Assembly: GCF_030296915.1 (NCBI RefSeq)
Contig: NZ_AP028031.1
Coordinates: 2,554,001-2,618,000 of the forward strand
Direction of reading: 5' to 3'
DNA length: 64,000 nucleotides
Source: Anaerostipes hadrus ATCC 29173 = JCM 17467
GTDB lineage: Bacteria > Bacillota > Clostridia > Lachnospirales > Lachnospiraceae
Under the pieces are notes generated by a model. It was not told where the DNA came from. It did not search any database and saw only the letters and a program-made list of their open reading frames with translations. Made by a program: the position numbers and the translations under genes. Positions within the stretch are counted from its first letter, which is position 1. Each line of letters begins with the position of its first letter. Of the stretch, positions 52,234 through 60,730 are shown piece after piece.

Positions 52234-53979
52234 TTATTCAACGTCTGCTAATGCTGCAAGATTTTCTTCTCCTGTACGGATTTTAATAACTTTATCTACG
52301 TTGTATACAAAGATCTTACCATCTCCGATATGACCTGTGTAAAGAGCTTTCTTCGCAGCTTCAATGATGTTTTCTACTGGGATATTTCCTACGATAACTT
52401 CAACTTTAACTTTTGGAAGTAATGTTGCATCGACTTCAGCACCTCTGTAACGTTCTCCGGCACCTTTCTGGATACCGCAGCCCATAACCTGAGTGACTGT
52501 CATACCAGTTACACCAACATCGTTCATTGCTTTTCTTAACTTGTCGTATCTTGTTAATTTTGCGATAATAACAACTTTATACATTCCTGTAGGTACAAGA
52601 TCTGGAGCTTTGCTGACCTGTACAGCTGCTGCTTTCTGTACTTTAGAAGCTCTTTCGTAATCTTCTTCTCCAAGAACAGTATTTGCATTTTCTTCCATGA
52701 TCATTGTGTTAGAAATATCCATCATACTGAATCCAGCATATGCTGATGTTAAACCATGTTCTGGTCCATCCAGACCGATGATCTCTTCTTCTTCTGTTAC
52801 ACGAAGACCAATCGTTGCTTTGATAATTGTAAATGTTAAACTGATCGTCACGGCTGTCCAAGCGCAGACACAAACAATACCGATAATCTGAATCTTTAAT
52901 AATCCAAATCCACCACCATAGAAAAGTCCATTTAATTCACTTCCTGGTGCAGTTTTTGTTGCAAATAATCCTGTTGCTAATGTTCCCCATAAACCGTTCA
53001 TAAAATGAACCGCTACGGCTCCAACTGGGTCATCAATTCTTAATTTATAATCTAATAACCATACTCCAAAACAAACAAGTAATCCAGAAACTGCTCCGAT
53101 CACAATTGCTCCAAAAGCATCTGTGACATCACATGGTGCTGTGATCGCTACAAGTCCTGCAAGAGATGCATTTAATGACATTGATACATCAGGTTTTCCA
53201 TATTTTACCCATGTAAATACCATACAAACAACTGTTGCGACTGCTGGTGAAATTGTTGTTGTTACGAAGATAGATCCTAACTGTTCAACAGATGTTGCTG
53301 CTGCACCGTTGAATCCATACCAGCCAAGCCATAAGATAAATACTCCTAATGCTCCAAGTGGAATATTATGTCCTGGGAATGCATTTACTTTTGTGATATT
53401 TCCATCTTTATCTTTTGTGAATTTACCAATACGTGGTCCTAAGAATTTTGCTCCGATCAGTGCGGATAATCCACCAACCATATGAATTGCACAAGATCCT
53501 GCGAAATCATGAAATCCCATCTGAGATAACCATCCACCACCCCAGATCCAATGTGCTTCAATTGGATAGATCAGTGCAGAGATTACTGCAGAATAAATAC
53601 AGTAAGATAAGAATTTTGTTCTCTCTGCCATGGCTCCGGATACGATCGTTGCTGTTGTTGCACAGAATACTAAGTTGAATACAAAACTTGACCAGTCAAA
53701 ATTTGCATAAGATGTAAAAATGTCAAATCCAGGTTTTCCAATCAATCCGATCATATCTTCCCCGAGTAATAAACTGAAACCGATCAGAATAAATACACAA
53801 GTACCAATACAGAAGTCCATCAGGTTTTTCATGATAATGTTTCCGGCATTCTTAGCTCTTGTAAATCCGGCTTCAACCATTGCAAATCCGGCCTGCATCC
53901 AGAATACCAATGCGGCTCCGATCAGGAACCATACCCCAAAGATCTGGGTATTTACTGCGTTCATAATTTCTTTTGTCAT
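52234..53979 (-). CDS. Ammonium transporter fused to a C-terminal P-II domain
   Basis: The 581-aa protein joins an Amt channel (residues 1-415; pore histidines in FAGSCAIHMVGGLSALIG near 172 and VAVHFMNGLWGTLATGL near 330) through a linker of about 55 residues to a complete PII domain (about 468-581: MYKVVIIAKLTRYDKLRKAM, VTQVMGCGIQKGAGERYRGA, TGHIGDGKIFVYNVDKVIKI). The T-loop reads RGAEVDATLL, without Tyr51. A tethered PII could gate the channel directly. It has its own promoter and leader terminator. TGGGAGGAC precedes the ATG. Confidence 0.95.
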   Translation of the reverse strand: MTKEIMNAVNTQIFGVWFLIGAALVFWMQAGFAMVEAGFTRAKNAGNIIMKNLMDFCIGTCVFILIGFSLLLGEDMIGLIGKPGFDIFTSYANFDWSSFVFNLVFCATTATIVSGAMAERTKFLSYCIYSAVISALIYPIEAHWIWGGGWLSQMGFHDFAGSCAIHMVGGLSALIGAKFLGPRIGKFTKDKDGNITKVNAFPGHNIPLGALGVFILWLGWYGFNGAAATSVEQLGSIFVTTTISPAVATVVCMVFTWVKYGKPDVSMSLNASLAGLVAITAPCDVTDAFGAIVIGAVSGLLVCFGVWLLDYKLRIDDPVGAVAVHFMNGLWGTLATGLFATKTAPGSELNGLFYGGGFGLLKIQIIGIVCVCAWTAVTISLTFTIIKATIGLRVTEEEEIIGLDGPEHGLTSAYAGFSMMDISNTMIMEENANTVLGEEDYERASKVQKAAAVQVSKAPDLVPTGMYKVVIIAKLTRYDKLRKAMNDVGVTGMTVTQVMGCGIQKGAGERYRGAEVDATLLPKVKVEVIVGNIPVENIIEAAKKALYTGHIGDGKIFVYNVDKVIKIRTGEENLAALADVE

Positions 53980-54037
53980 ATCTTTGTCCTCCCATTTCGA
54001 AAGTTTTTTTTTTCATTCAGGAGAAACGCGCGTGTCT

Positions 54038-54118
54038 TTACTCAATGAATTGATTGAAGGCTTTTAGAAATCCTTCTTGATAAAAAGAAAAGGCGTTATG
54101 AAGAATGATCTGTGTCAT
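54038..54118 (-). CDS. Possible 26-codon leader peptide of the Amt-PII transcript
   Basis: ATG (complement of 54116-54118) to TAA encodes MTQIILHNAFSFYQEGFLKA then FNQFIE. AAAGG is nine bases upstream. The reading frame crosses the 3' arm of the leader terminator, so a ribosome translating it would open that hairpin. Its existence is only suggested by the start signal and position. Confidence 0.3.
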   Translation of the reverse strand: MTQIILHNAFSFYQEGFLKAFNQFIE

Positions 54119-54133
54119 CTCATAACGCCTTTG
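54088..54133 (-). promoter_or_regulatory. Leader attenuator of the Amt-PII gene
   Basis: On the minus strand AAAGGCGTTATGA...TCATAACGCCTTTT followed by CTTTTTATC. It starts about five bases after the predicted transcript start and ends 109 bp before the ATG, the same arrangement as the other amt gene. It could also serve as terminator of the response-regulator gene upstream. Confidence 0.65.
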
Positions 54134-54144
54134 TTATGGTTGGA

Positions 54145-54173
54145 ATTATAAACGCCTTATTTTTATTTGTCAA
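54145..54173 (-). promoter_or_regulatory. Promoter of the Amt-PII gene
   Basis: Consensus TTGACA (complement of 54168-54173), exactly 17 bp, consensus TATAAT (54145-54150). It lies just after the response-regulator stop codon. Confidence 0.85.
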
Positions 54174-54214
54174 TAATATTTTTATGCAAAGAATGTATCT
54201 TTTTTAGCACAATC

Positions 54215-54928
54215 TTAACTATTTAATTCGTTCTCAAGCATACGGTATCCAACTCCGACTTCTGTAAAAACATACTTTGGAACTGCTGGATTTTTCTCAA
54301 TCTTGCGGCGGATATTTGCCATATTTACTCGCAAAATCCTATTGTTCGTATCTGCATGAGGTCCCCAGATATCTTTGATGATAGACTCATATGTAATAAC
54401 CTTTCCTGCATTCTCTGCAAGAAGGGATACCAGTTTATATTCAATCTGTGTAAGACGGATTTCTTCTTCTCCAAGAAAGACTCTTCGCTTATCAAAATCA
54501 ATCTTTAACTGACCTGCATGATACATTGGTGTCTTCGTCTCTGCTCCCATTGGCTGTCTTCTATGTCTTAGGGCAGTACGGATTCTAGCAAGCAGTTCCT
54601 GATTGCCAAATGGTTTGGTGATATAGTCATCTGCTCCGGCATCCAGGGCTTTTACTTTCTCTGATTCTCTGTTCCTTGCAGAAATCACGATGATCGGAGT
54701 AACTGCCCATTTTCTGATCTCGGAGATCACATCGATTCCATCCATATCCGGTAGTCCAAGGTCTAATAAGATTACATCCGGACAGTATGATTCCGCACAC
54801 TGGATTGCCTGATTTCCTGTAGTTGCTATGATTGGTTTGTAGCCATTGGTTTTTAAGATCGCTGATATAAAATTGCCGATGTTTTCTTCATCTTCAGCAA
54901 TCAATACATTAAATTTTATCTCTGTCAT
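54215..54928 (-). CDS. KdpE-like OmpR-family response regulator
   Basis: The 237-aa protein has a receiver domain (residues 5-118; phosphorylation Asp in PDVILLDLGLPDMDGIDVIS near 55, conserved Lys in DDYITKPFGNQELLARIRTA near 105) and an OmpR winged helix (135-230; IRLTQIEYKLVSLLAENAGK). Close to KdpE. It overlaps the histidine kinase gene by 4 bp (ATGA). No kdpFABC potassium pump is in the window. Confidence 0.9.
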   Translation of the reverse strand: MTEIKFNVLIAEDEENIGNFISAILKTNGYKPIIATTGNQAIQCAESYCPDVILLDLGLPDMDGIDVISEIRKWAVTPIIVISARNRESEKVKALDAGADDYITKPFGNQELLARIRTALRHRRQPMGAETKTPMYHAGQLKIDFDKRRVFLGEEEIRLTQIEYKLVSLLAENAGKVITYESIIKDIWGPHADTNNRILRVNMANIRRKIEKNPAVPKYVFTEVGVGYRMLENELNS

Positions 54929-56076
54929 AGTTCCTTTTCCTCCGTCAATTCTTTTTCATCCATTGGCAGACTAAAACTAAACTCTGCTCCATCCTCATAG
55001 TTTCTTGCATAGACATCACCTTGATGTGCCATAACGATTGATTTACAGATACTTAATCCGATACCCATGCCCTTACGGCTTTCATGGTCTAATGCACCTG
55101 CACAGCCGTCAAACAACTGGTCCAAGCGCTCTGGTGCGATACCATTTCCGTGATCACGGATATAGAATACAACTTTGTTATCTTCTTCTTTGATATCAAG
55201 TTCAATAGGTGCATCACTTCCGGAATGTACCCATGCATTTTCCAAAAGGTTCATAATTACCTGCTCGATCAAAGTCGGATCCATTGGAACCATTAAAAAA
55301 TCTTCTGGAATCTTTACCTTTAATTCACTGTCTGGATATCGCTTCTGATAACGCTGGATCGCTTCTGCTACAACTTCTTCGAGAGGTTCCGGTACTTTCT
55401 TTACATGTGGCTGTGTGTCACTTCCATTGCTCTGGATCCTCGTGATACTAAGCAGGTTTTCCACCATGTTTAACAACCAGTTTGCATCTTCTTTGATTCC
55501 CATGACAAGCTGATCTTTTGCATCTTCATCCAGCTGGTCTTTAGCTTCTAAATATGTCGAACTTGCCCCGATCATTCCAGTCAGCGGAGTCCTAAGATCA
55601 TGTGAGATCGCTCTTAATAAATTTGAGCGCATCTTCTCCTTTTCTTTCTCAATCTGAAGCTCATTGATCTGCTTGTTATATTCATTTAATTTTGCAAGTT
55701 CTTTCTCTCTCTTGACAGCTGCTTCTTTCTCTCGGTTTAAGCTTGTTGTTGTCATATTCGTGATGATTGCGATCACTAAAATTCCAAGAAATGTCATCGG
55801 ATATCCGTCAATCATGAAATTAATCTTAAAGTATGGAAACGTAAATCTCCAATTAATAAAAATAACGCTTAACAGTGAAGAAACAATTCCCCATCCATAT
55901 CCTTTTGTATATCTTGAGATAAAAAAAGTTGCCAATGTATAAATCATTGGCACATTAATGTTGTGAGCTGTCTGATAGAAAAAAATATGCGCAATGATGG
56001 TCGCAATGATCAGGATCGTGATCGAGATCAAAAAATCCTTCTCCCACTGCATCAAACCTTTTTCATTCTGCTCCAT
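54925..56076 (-). CDS. KdpD-like sensor histidine kinase (DUF4118)
   Basis: The 383-aa kinase has four membrane helices (about 13-110, the DUF4118 sensor), a coiled-coil linker (about 115-155), the H-box LLRAISHDLRTPLTGMIGAS near 160 and a GHKL ATPase with VIMNLLENAWVHSG, IRDHGNGIAPERLDQLFDGC and KGMGIGLSICKSI. The N-terminal KdpD and universal-stress domains of full KdpD (about 900 aa) are absent, so potassium sensing by that route is not expected. Partner: the downstream response regulator. Confidence 0.88.
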   Translation of the reverse strand: MEQNEKGLMQWEKDFLISITILIIATIIAHIFFYQTAHNINVPMIYTLATFFISRYTKGYGWGIVSSLLSVIFINWRFTFPYFKINFMIDGYPMTFLGILVIAIITNMTTTSLNREKEAAVKREKELAKLNEYNKQINELQIEKEKEKMRSNLLRAISHDLRTPLTGMIGASSTYLEAKDQLDEDAKDQLVMGIKEDANWLLNMVENLLSITRIQSNGSDTQPHVKKVPEPLEEVVAEAIQRYQKRYPDSELKVKIPEDFLMVPMDPTLIEQVIMNLLENAWVHSGSDAPIELDIKEEDNKVVFYIRDHGNGIAPERLDQLFDGCAGALDHESRKGMGIGLSICKSIVMAHQGDVYARNYEDGAEFSFSLPMDEKELTEEKEL

Positions 56077-56078
56077 GT

Positions 56079-56501
56079 TTATTCTCCATTCGGCCGGATA
56101 TTCACATCTATCTTACATTTTGAGACGTGATCAGAGTTCATACTCAGATCATAATCCACTTTAAGGTGCATCTGTTCTTCTTCTTCGATCCAGTCAATAT
56201 TGCTTGTATTAACCCCCATCAAAAGACTTCCAAATGGTGTATCGTAGTAAGAGAGGTTTTCTTTTCCCTCTTCAAAGACCATATGAGAAGACTGTCCTCC
56301 TTTTCTTGTAAGTTCCACACTCTTTGGTCCGATCTTTATGACATTTTTTACGATCTCGTTGTCTTCAGAAAGTTCATCGTATAAAATATAATGTTTTCCA
56401 TTTCTCAGGTAATAGGCACCTGTCGTCATCATCTCGATCGGATCATTTGGATCTACATCCATCTGAAGTCCTGAAATATTAATTAATATATCTTTTGTCA
56501 T
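56079..56501 (-). CDS. DUF1934 (YwiB-like) protein
   Basis: A 140-aa calycin-like beta-barrel protein beginning MTKDILINISGLQMDVDPND, with the family segments TTGAYYLRNGKHYILYDEL near 26 and GGQSSHMVFEEGKENLSYYD near 68. Function unknown. It lies two bases before the kinase gene and 14 bp after murI, within the same operon. Confidence 0.85.
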   Translation of the reverse strand: MTKDILINISGLQMDVDPNDPIEMMTTGAYYLRNGKHYILYDELSEDNEIVKNVIKIGPKSVELTRKGGQSSHMVFEEGKENLSYYDTPFGSLLMGVNTSNIDWIEEEEQMHLKVDYDLSMNSDHVSKCKIDVNIRPNGE

Positions 56502-56515
56502 CTTATCTTCACTTC

Positions 56516-57319
56516 CTAATAATTCTCAATATCTACCGGCTGTACCTGATCCACACGGCATGGAAGTACTTTGTCGGCAAATGATAAAAACTGATCCGCC
56601 ATATCACTGACATAATATTCATACTTCGCAGTATGATCTTCTGATGCCGCCATATCTCTCTGTGCGAGCATCTGCTTTAAAGTCTTCGCAACTTCATAGG
56701 CAGGGTTTACAAGTGTGACCTTATCCCCTACAAATCGCTGGATCGGATTGATCAACAATGGATAATGCGTGCATCCAAGGATCAAAGAATCAATATCATA
56801 CTGCTTAAATTCTCTTAAATATCTGGATACCATATCTTCTGTAATACGGTCATCGATCAGTCCTTCTTCTACTAGCGGAACAAATAATGGACATGCTTTT
56901 GTAACGACAGTTACAGATGGATCTAGTTTCCTTAAATATTGGCCATACTGTCCACTCTTGATCGTTGCATTTGTCCCAATGATCCCGATATTCTTATTCT
57001 TCGTCGCATTCATTGCTGCGATCGCACCTGGCTGTACCATACCGATGATCGGCACATTATAAAGTTCCTGTAAATCAGCTAAGGCGAGCGCACTCGCTGT
57101 ATTACAGGCGATGACCACTGCTTTAACACCCTTACTCAACAGAAAATTGACGATCTGTCTGGAATAGCGCACGATCGTATCTTTGGACTTCGTTCCATAA
57201 GGTACACGTGCAGTATCCCCAAAATATATCATACTTTCTTCCGGGAGCTGGCGCATGATCTCTCTTGCAACAGTGAGCCCGCCAACTCCAGAATCAAACA
57301 CCCCGATTGGTGCATTCAT
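56516..57319 (-). CDS. murI: Glutamate racemase
   Basis: Makes D-glutamate for peptidoglycan. The 267-aa protein has the N-terminal PIGVFDSGVGGLTVAREIMR, catalytic Cys in AVVIACNTASALAL near 70 and in LILGCTHYPLLINPI near 182. It lies 12 bp after ddl; both supply peptidoglycan precursors. Confidence 0.96.
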   Translation of the reverse strand: MNAPIGVFDSGVGGLTVAREIMRQLPEESMIYFGDTARVPYGTKSKDTIVRYSRQIVNFLLSKGVKAVVIACNTASALALADLQELYNVPIIGMVQPGAIAAMNATKNKNIGIIGTNATIKSGQYGQYLRKLDPSVTVVTKACPLFVPLVEEGLIDDRITEDMVSRYLREFKQYDIDSLILGCTHYPLLINPIQRFVGDKVTLVNPAYEVAKTLKQMLAQRDMAASEDHTAKYEYYVSDMADQFLSFADKVLPCRVDQVQPVDIENY

Positions 57320-57331
57320 ATCAAATTCCTC

Positions 57332-58393
57332 CTAACGATATCTTGTCATTGCCTGATCGATCAATGTATCAAGTAACTCAGGAATATCAAGTCCGCATGC
57401 TTTCCATAACATTGGATACATACTGATCGATGTGAATCCTGGCAATGTGTTGATCTCGTTAAATACAACTCTTCCTGATTCTTCTAAGAAGAAGTCAACC
57501 CTTGATAATCCAAATCCGTCAACAGCTCTAAAGATTGCTTCTGCATCTTCTTTGATCTTGCGTTTAGATTCTTCTGGCATCTCTGGATCAACAACCGTTT
57601 TAGACTCTGCATTGTTGTATTTTGCATCAAAATCATAGAATGCCGCTTCTTCGGCCGCAAGGATCTCTCCAACACATGTACTCTTCACCTGTGTTCTGTC
57701 ACCTAACACCGCACATTCCACTTCTCTTCCGACAATTGTTTCCTCACAAAGGATATTACGGTCATGTTTCACTGCTTCGTATAATGCCGCTTCCAATTCT
57801 TTTCTATTCTCTGCTTTGGAAACTCCCTTAGAAGATCCTGCGCAAGATGGTTTTACGAAGATCGGATATGGAATTTCCTTTTCCACACGATCCATTGCTT
57901 CTTCTAAATGTTCAAAATCGCTTTCTCTGACATGAACAAACTTTGCCTGATCGATTCCAATATGATCTACGATGATCTTTGTGTATACTTTATCCATTGA
58001 AACCGCAGATGCCAATACACCACATCCAACATATGGAATTTTAGACAATTCAAACAACCCTTGAACGGTTCCATCTTCACCATTCATACCATGAAGAACT
58101 GGGAAGATCACATCAACTTTCTGAAGTTTATATGTACCTTCTGCAAGGATCACTAAAGAACGAGTTGTTGTATCAGGAGAAATAAATGCTTTCACTTCTC
58201 CTTCTCTCCAGCTTCCATCTTCGATGTCTTTAACACTATCTACTAATAGCCATTTTCCTTCTTTTGTGATTCCAACTAAAATTACATTATATTTTTCAGT
58301 GTCCATGTTTTTGATGACTGTTGTTGCTGACAGACATGAAACATCATGTTCAGAGGAATCTCCTCCGAAGATCACTACTACATTCTTTTTCAT
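57332..58393 (-). CDS. ddl: D-alanine--D-alanine ligase
   Basis: ATP-grasp ligase making the D-Ala-D-Ala end of the peptidoglycan stem. The 353-aa protein starts MKKNVVVIFGGDSSEHDVSC, with AAGGAG nine bases before the ATG. Other segments: VLHGMNGEDGTVQGLFELS near 90, PIFVKPSCAGSSKGVSKAEN near 165 and RVDFFLEESGRVVFNEINTL near 300 with the metal ligands. It is probably the first gene of ddl-murI-DUF1934-kinase-regulator. Confidence 0.96.
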   Translation of the reverse strand: MKKNVVVIFGGDSSEHDVSCLSATTVIKNMDTEKYNVILVGITKEGKWLLVDSVKDIEDGSWREGEVKAFISPDTTTRSLVILAEGTYKLQKVDVIFPVLHGMNGEDGTVQGLFELSKIPYVGCGVLASAVSMDKVYTKIIVDHIGIDQAKFVHVRESDFEHLEEAMDRVEKEIPYPIFVKPSCAGSSKGVSKAENRKELEAALYEAVKHDRNILCEETIVGREVECAVLGDRTQVKSTCVGEILAAEEAAFYDFDAKYNNAESKTVVDPEMPEESKRKIKEDAEAIFRAVDGFGLSRVDFFLEESGRVVFNEINTLPGFTSISMYPMLWKACGLDIPELLDTLIDQAMTRYR

Positions 58394-58444
58394 TGATCTA
58401 AACTCCTTTATCATTATAAAAAGTATTTCATCATTATCATTTGA

Positions 58445-59251
58445 TTATAGCACAAATTTTTCAAAAATAAATCCTTCAAAGTAAGGTTCATTCTCTTTAT
58501 ATGCTTTTTTATCGCGAAATGTCCATCCGTAAATTGGAATCTTGTAAAATCTGCGGCAGATCTTGAGTGGAAGACAGTCTTTATATTTATAGTGATAGGC
58601 TATAAAATCTGGTTTTGTAATAAAATTTGTCAATAAATTCTTCACAATAAAATAACCGATTTTGCGAGTAAGCGTCCCTTCTTCTTTTTCTTTCAAAAAC
58701 TGCTCACTTAACTGCCCACGGATCACTTCTGGACGGTTTTTCTTAAACCAATACAGAGCGTACGGATGAAAACATTCTATACAATATAATCCTTTATATT
58801 GATCTAAAGCTTTTGCAACTTTCTTGCATAATTTACGGTTGCATGTTTCCATTTTTAATTCTACTAATAATGGTACTTTGCCATTAACTTCTCTTAAAAC
58901 TTCCACAAACCTTGGAATTCTTTCTCTCGTTCCCATCAATCGATATCTGCATAATTCACGATAAGTAAGATCTGTGATCTTTTTATTTACTCCACATGTT
59001 CTCTTAAGATCATAGTCATGGTGAACTACCATTACACCGTCTTTGGTCAGCTGAACATCTAATTCTATTCCATAGCCTGATCCCTTTGCTTTCTTGAAAG
59101 CTGCCATGGAATTTTCTGGAATTCCTTCTTCTCCATGAAATCCTCTGTGTGCATAGTATTTTACATTTAATACCGGATGTTTTCTTTTCTCTCCCGGATC
59201 GATCATCTTGATGTATGCAAAGATTAAGACTGGTATCCATAACAGGATCAT
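58445..59251 (-). CDS. Glycerophosphodiester phosphodiesterase
   Basis: The 268-aa GDPD-family TIM barrel has one N-terminal membrane helix (ILLWIPVLIFAYI), then the catalytic YYAHRGFHGEEGIPENSMAA near 32, YGIELDVQLTKDGVMVVHHD near 60 (metal Glu/Asp and catalytic His) and VPLLVELKMET near 118. It hydrolyses glycerophosphodiesters to glycerol 3-phosphate and an alcohol; the helix suggests membrane association. Its ATG overlaps the cca stop by 4 bp. Confidence 0.88.
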   Translation of the reverse strand: MILLWIPVLIFAYIKMIDPGEKRKHPVLNVKYYAHRGFHGEEGIPENSMAAFKKAKGSGYGIELDVQLTKDGVMVVHHDYDLKRTCGVNKKITDLTYRELCRYRLMGTRERIPRFVEVLREVNGKVPLLVELKMETCNRKLCKKVAKALDQYKGLYCIECFHPYALYWFKKNRPEVIRGQLSEQFLKEKEEGTLTRKIGYFIVKNLLTNFITKPDFIAYHYKYKDCLPLKICRRFYKIPIYGWTFRDKKAYKENEPYFEGFIFEKFVL

Positions 59252-60594
59252 TTCACATCCCTCTTTTCTTCTGCCATCTGCATTAATGTTTCACGTTGAT
59301 TTAACTGTGGATCTTCTAATACTTGATCTAACAGCCAAGATAAAATTTGACCGATTTCTTTTCCCTGTGGAACTCCCATATCCATCAAGTCTTTTCCATT
59401 GATCTTTAATTCTTTGATGGAAAGGCAGTTTTTCTCTTCGATGATTTCTTCGAATAATTTCTTTGTTTCTTGTAATACTTGTTCTTTCTTATCTCTCTGA
59501 TAATCACTTTGTGCACTGATATCTGCTTTCTGAACCTCCATCAGTCTTGTAAACAATTCTGGGGTTAACTGGCTGACCCATCGTCTGACTGTTTTCTTAT
59601 TGACTTCTTCTATTGAAGCAAATCTTCGGTCATGCCATCTGACAAGAGTTGTTACCTGCTTGATCGTCTGGTTGTCAAACTTTAATCTTCGGAGAATCTT
59701 CCTTGCCATCTCTTCTCCGATCACTGGATGTATTTTAAAATGATCTTTATCTGGACCTTCAACTCTCGCTGTTGGTTTTCCCACATCATGAAGCAGCATT
59801 GTCCACCGGTAAATATGTTCTGCTTCGATCTGTTTCATTGCTTCGATCGTATGGATTCCAACATTGTATTTGTGATGCGGATTATTCTGCGGTGTTTCCA
59901 TCATAATATCAAATTCTGGAAAAATGATCTTCGTCACACCTAGTTTATATGCATTGACCAATACTTCTGGATGTGCCGATGTGATCAGTTTTTCAAGCTC
60001 TACCTGAATTCGCTCAGCACTGATATCTTTTAGAAATTTTGCCTGATTTTTAATTGCTTCTTCGGTTTTTTCTTCGATTTGAAATCCTAATTGAGCCTGA
60101 AATCTTAGAGCTCTTAAAATTCTCAATGCATCTTCATCAAATCGTTTCTTTGCTTCCCCGACACAGCGGATCGTTTGATTTTTAAGGTCTGTCATACCAT
60201 CATACATATCAATGATCCCTTCACTGTCATTATATGCCATCGCATTGATCGTGAAATCTCTTCGTAACAGATCTTCTCTTAATGACTTTGTAAAATGCAC
60301 TTCATTGGGACGTCTATGATCTTCGTATTTTCCATCGACACGATAGGTTGTTACTTCGTATGGTTCATGATTCATAAGAACCGTGACTGTTCCATGTTCG
60401 ATTCCTGTATCTACCGTATGATCGAAGATTTCTTTAACTTCCTGAGGTGAAGCTGATGTTGTGATATCCCAGTCACCCGGAGTTCTTCCTAGTATGGAAT
60501 CTCTGACGCAGCCCCCAACGATATATGCCTCAAATCCATGTTGTTCTAATGTCTGTATTACCTTTGCTGCCTGTGCGGGCATCTTGATCTTCAT
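59248..60594 (-). CDS. cca: CCA tRNA nucleotidyltransferase (HD-containing)
   Basis: Adds or repairs the tRNA 3' CCA. The 448-aa protein has the head domain with AYIVGGCVRDSILGRTPGDW near 19 and the catalytic GDWDITTSAS, the RDFTINAMAY motif near 113, the RRILRALRFQ-like LRILRALRFQAQ near 156, and an HD domain with MLLHDVGKPTARVEGPDKDH near 262. The HD domain marks the bacterial phosphohydrolase-containing type. AAAAGGAGAGGTG precedes the ATG. Confidence 0.93.
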   Translation of the reverse strand: MKIKMPAQAAKVIQTLEQHGFEAYIVGGCVRDSILGRTPGDWDITTSASPQEVKEIFDHTVDTGIEHGTVTVLMNHEPYEVTTYRVDGKYEDHRRPNEVHFTKSLREDLLRRDFTINAMAYNDSEGIIDMYDGMTDLKNQTIRCVGEAKKRFDEDALRILRALRFQAQLGFQIEEKTEEAIKNQAKFLKDISAERIQVELEKLITSAHPEVLVNAYKLGVTKIIFPEFDIMMETPQNNPHHKYNVGIHTIEAMKQIEAEHIYRWTMLLHDVGKPTARVEGPDKDHFKIHPVIGEEMARKILRRLKFDNQTIKQVTTLVRWHDRRFASIEEVNKKTVRRWVSQLTPELFTRLMEVQKADISAQSDYQRDKKEQVLQETKKLFEEIIEEKNCLSIKELKINGKDLMDMGVPQGKEIGQILSWLLDQVLEDPQLNQRETLMQMAEEKRDVK

Positions 60595-60678
60595 CCTATC
60601 ACCTCTCCTTTTCTTTGTTCTTATATCTGCTTCTCATATTTATTTACTATTCTTACAAATGTATCTCGCAAACGGAAG

Positions 60679-60715
60679 AATTGCCGGAAATGTATCTTCA
60701 TAATCCCCGGCAATT
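60679..60715. terminator. Hairpin after proS
   Basis: AATTGCCGG / CCGGCAATT arms with a 19-base loop, 15 bp after the proS stop on the minus strand. The T-tract is poor, so termination is only probable. Confidence 0.5.
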
Positions 60716-60730
60716 GTTATCATTATACTC

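Noticed and set aside
50011..54214. Glutamine riboswitch (glnA RNA) or ANTAR double hairpin in the amt leaders
   Set aside because: Neither the glutamine aptamer core nor paired hexaloop hairpins could be found; only terminator-type hairpins are supported.
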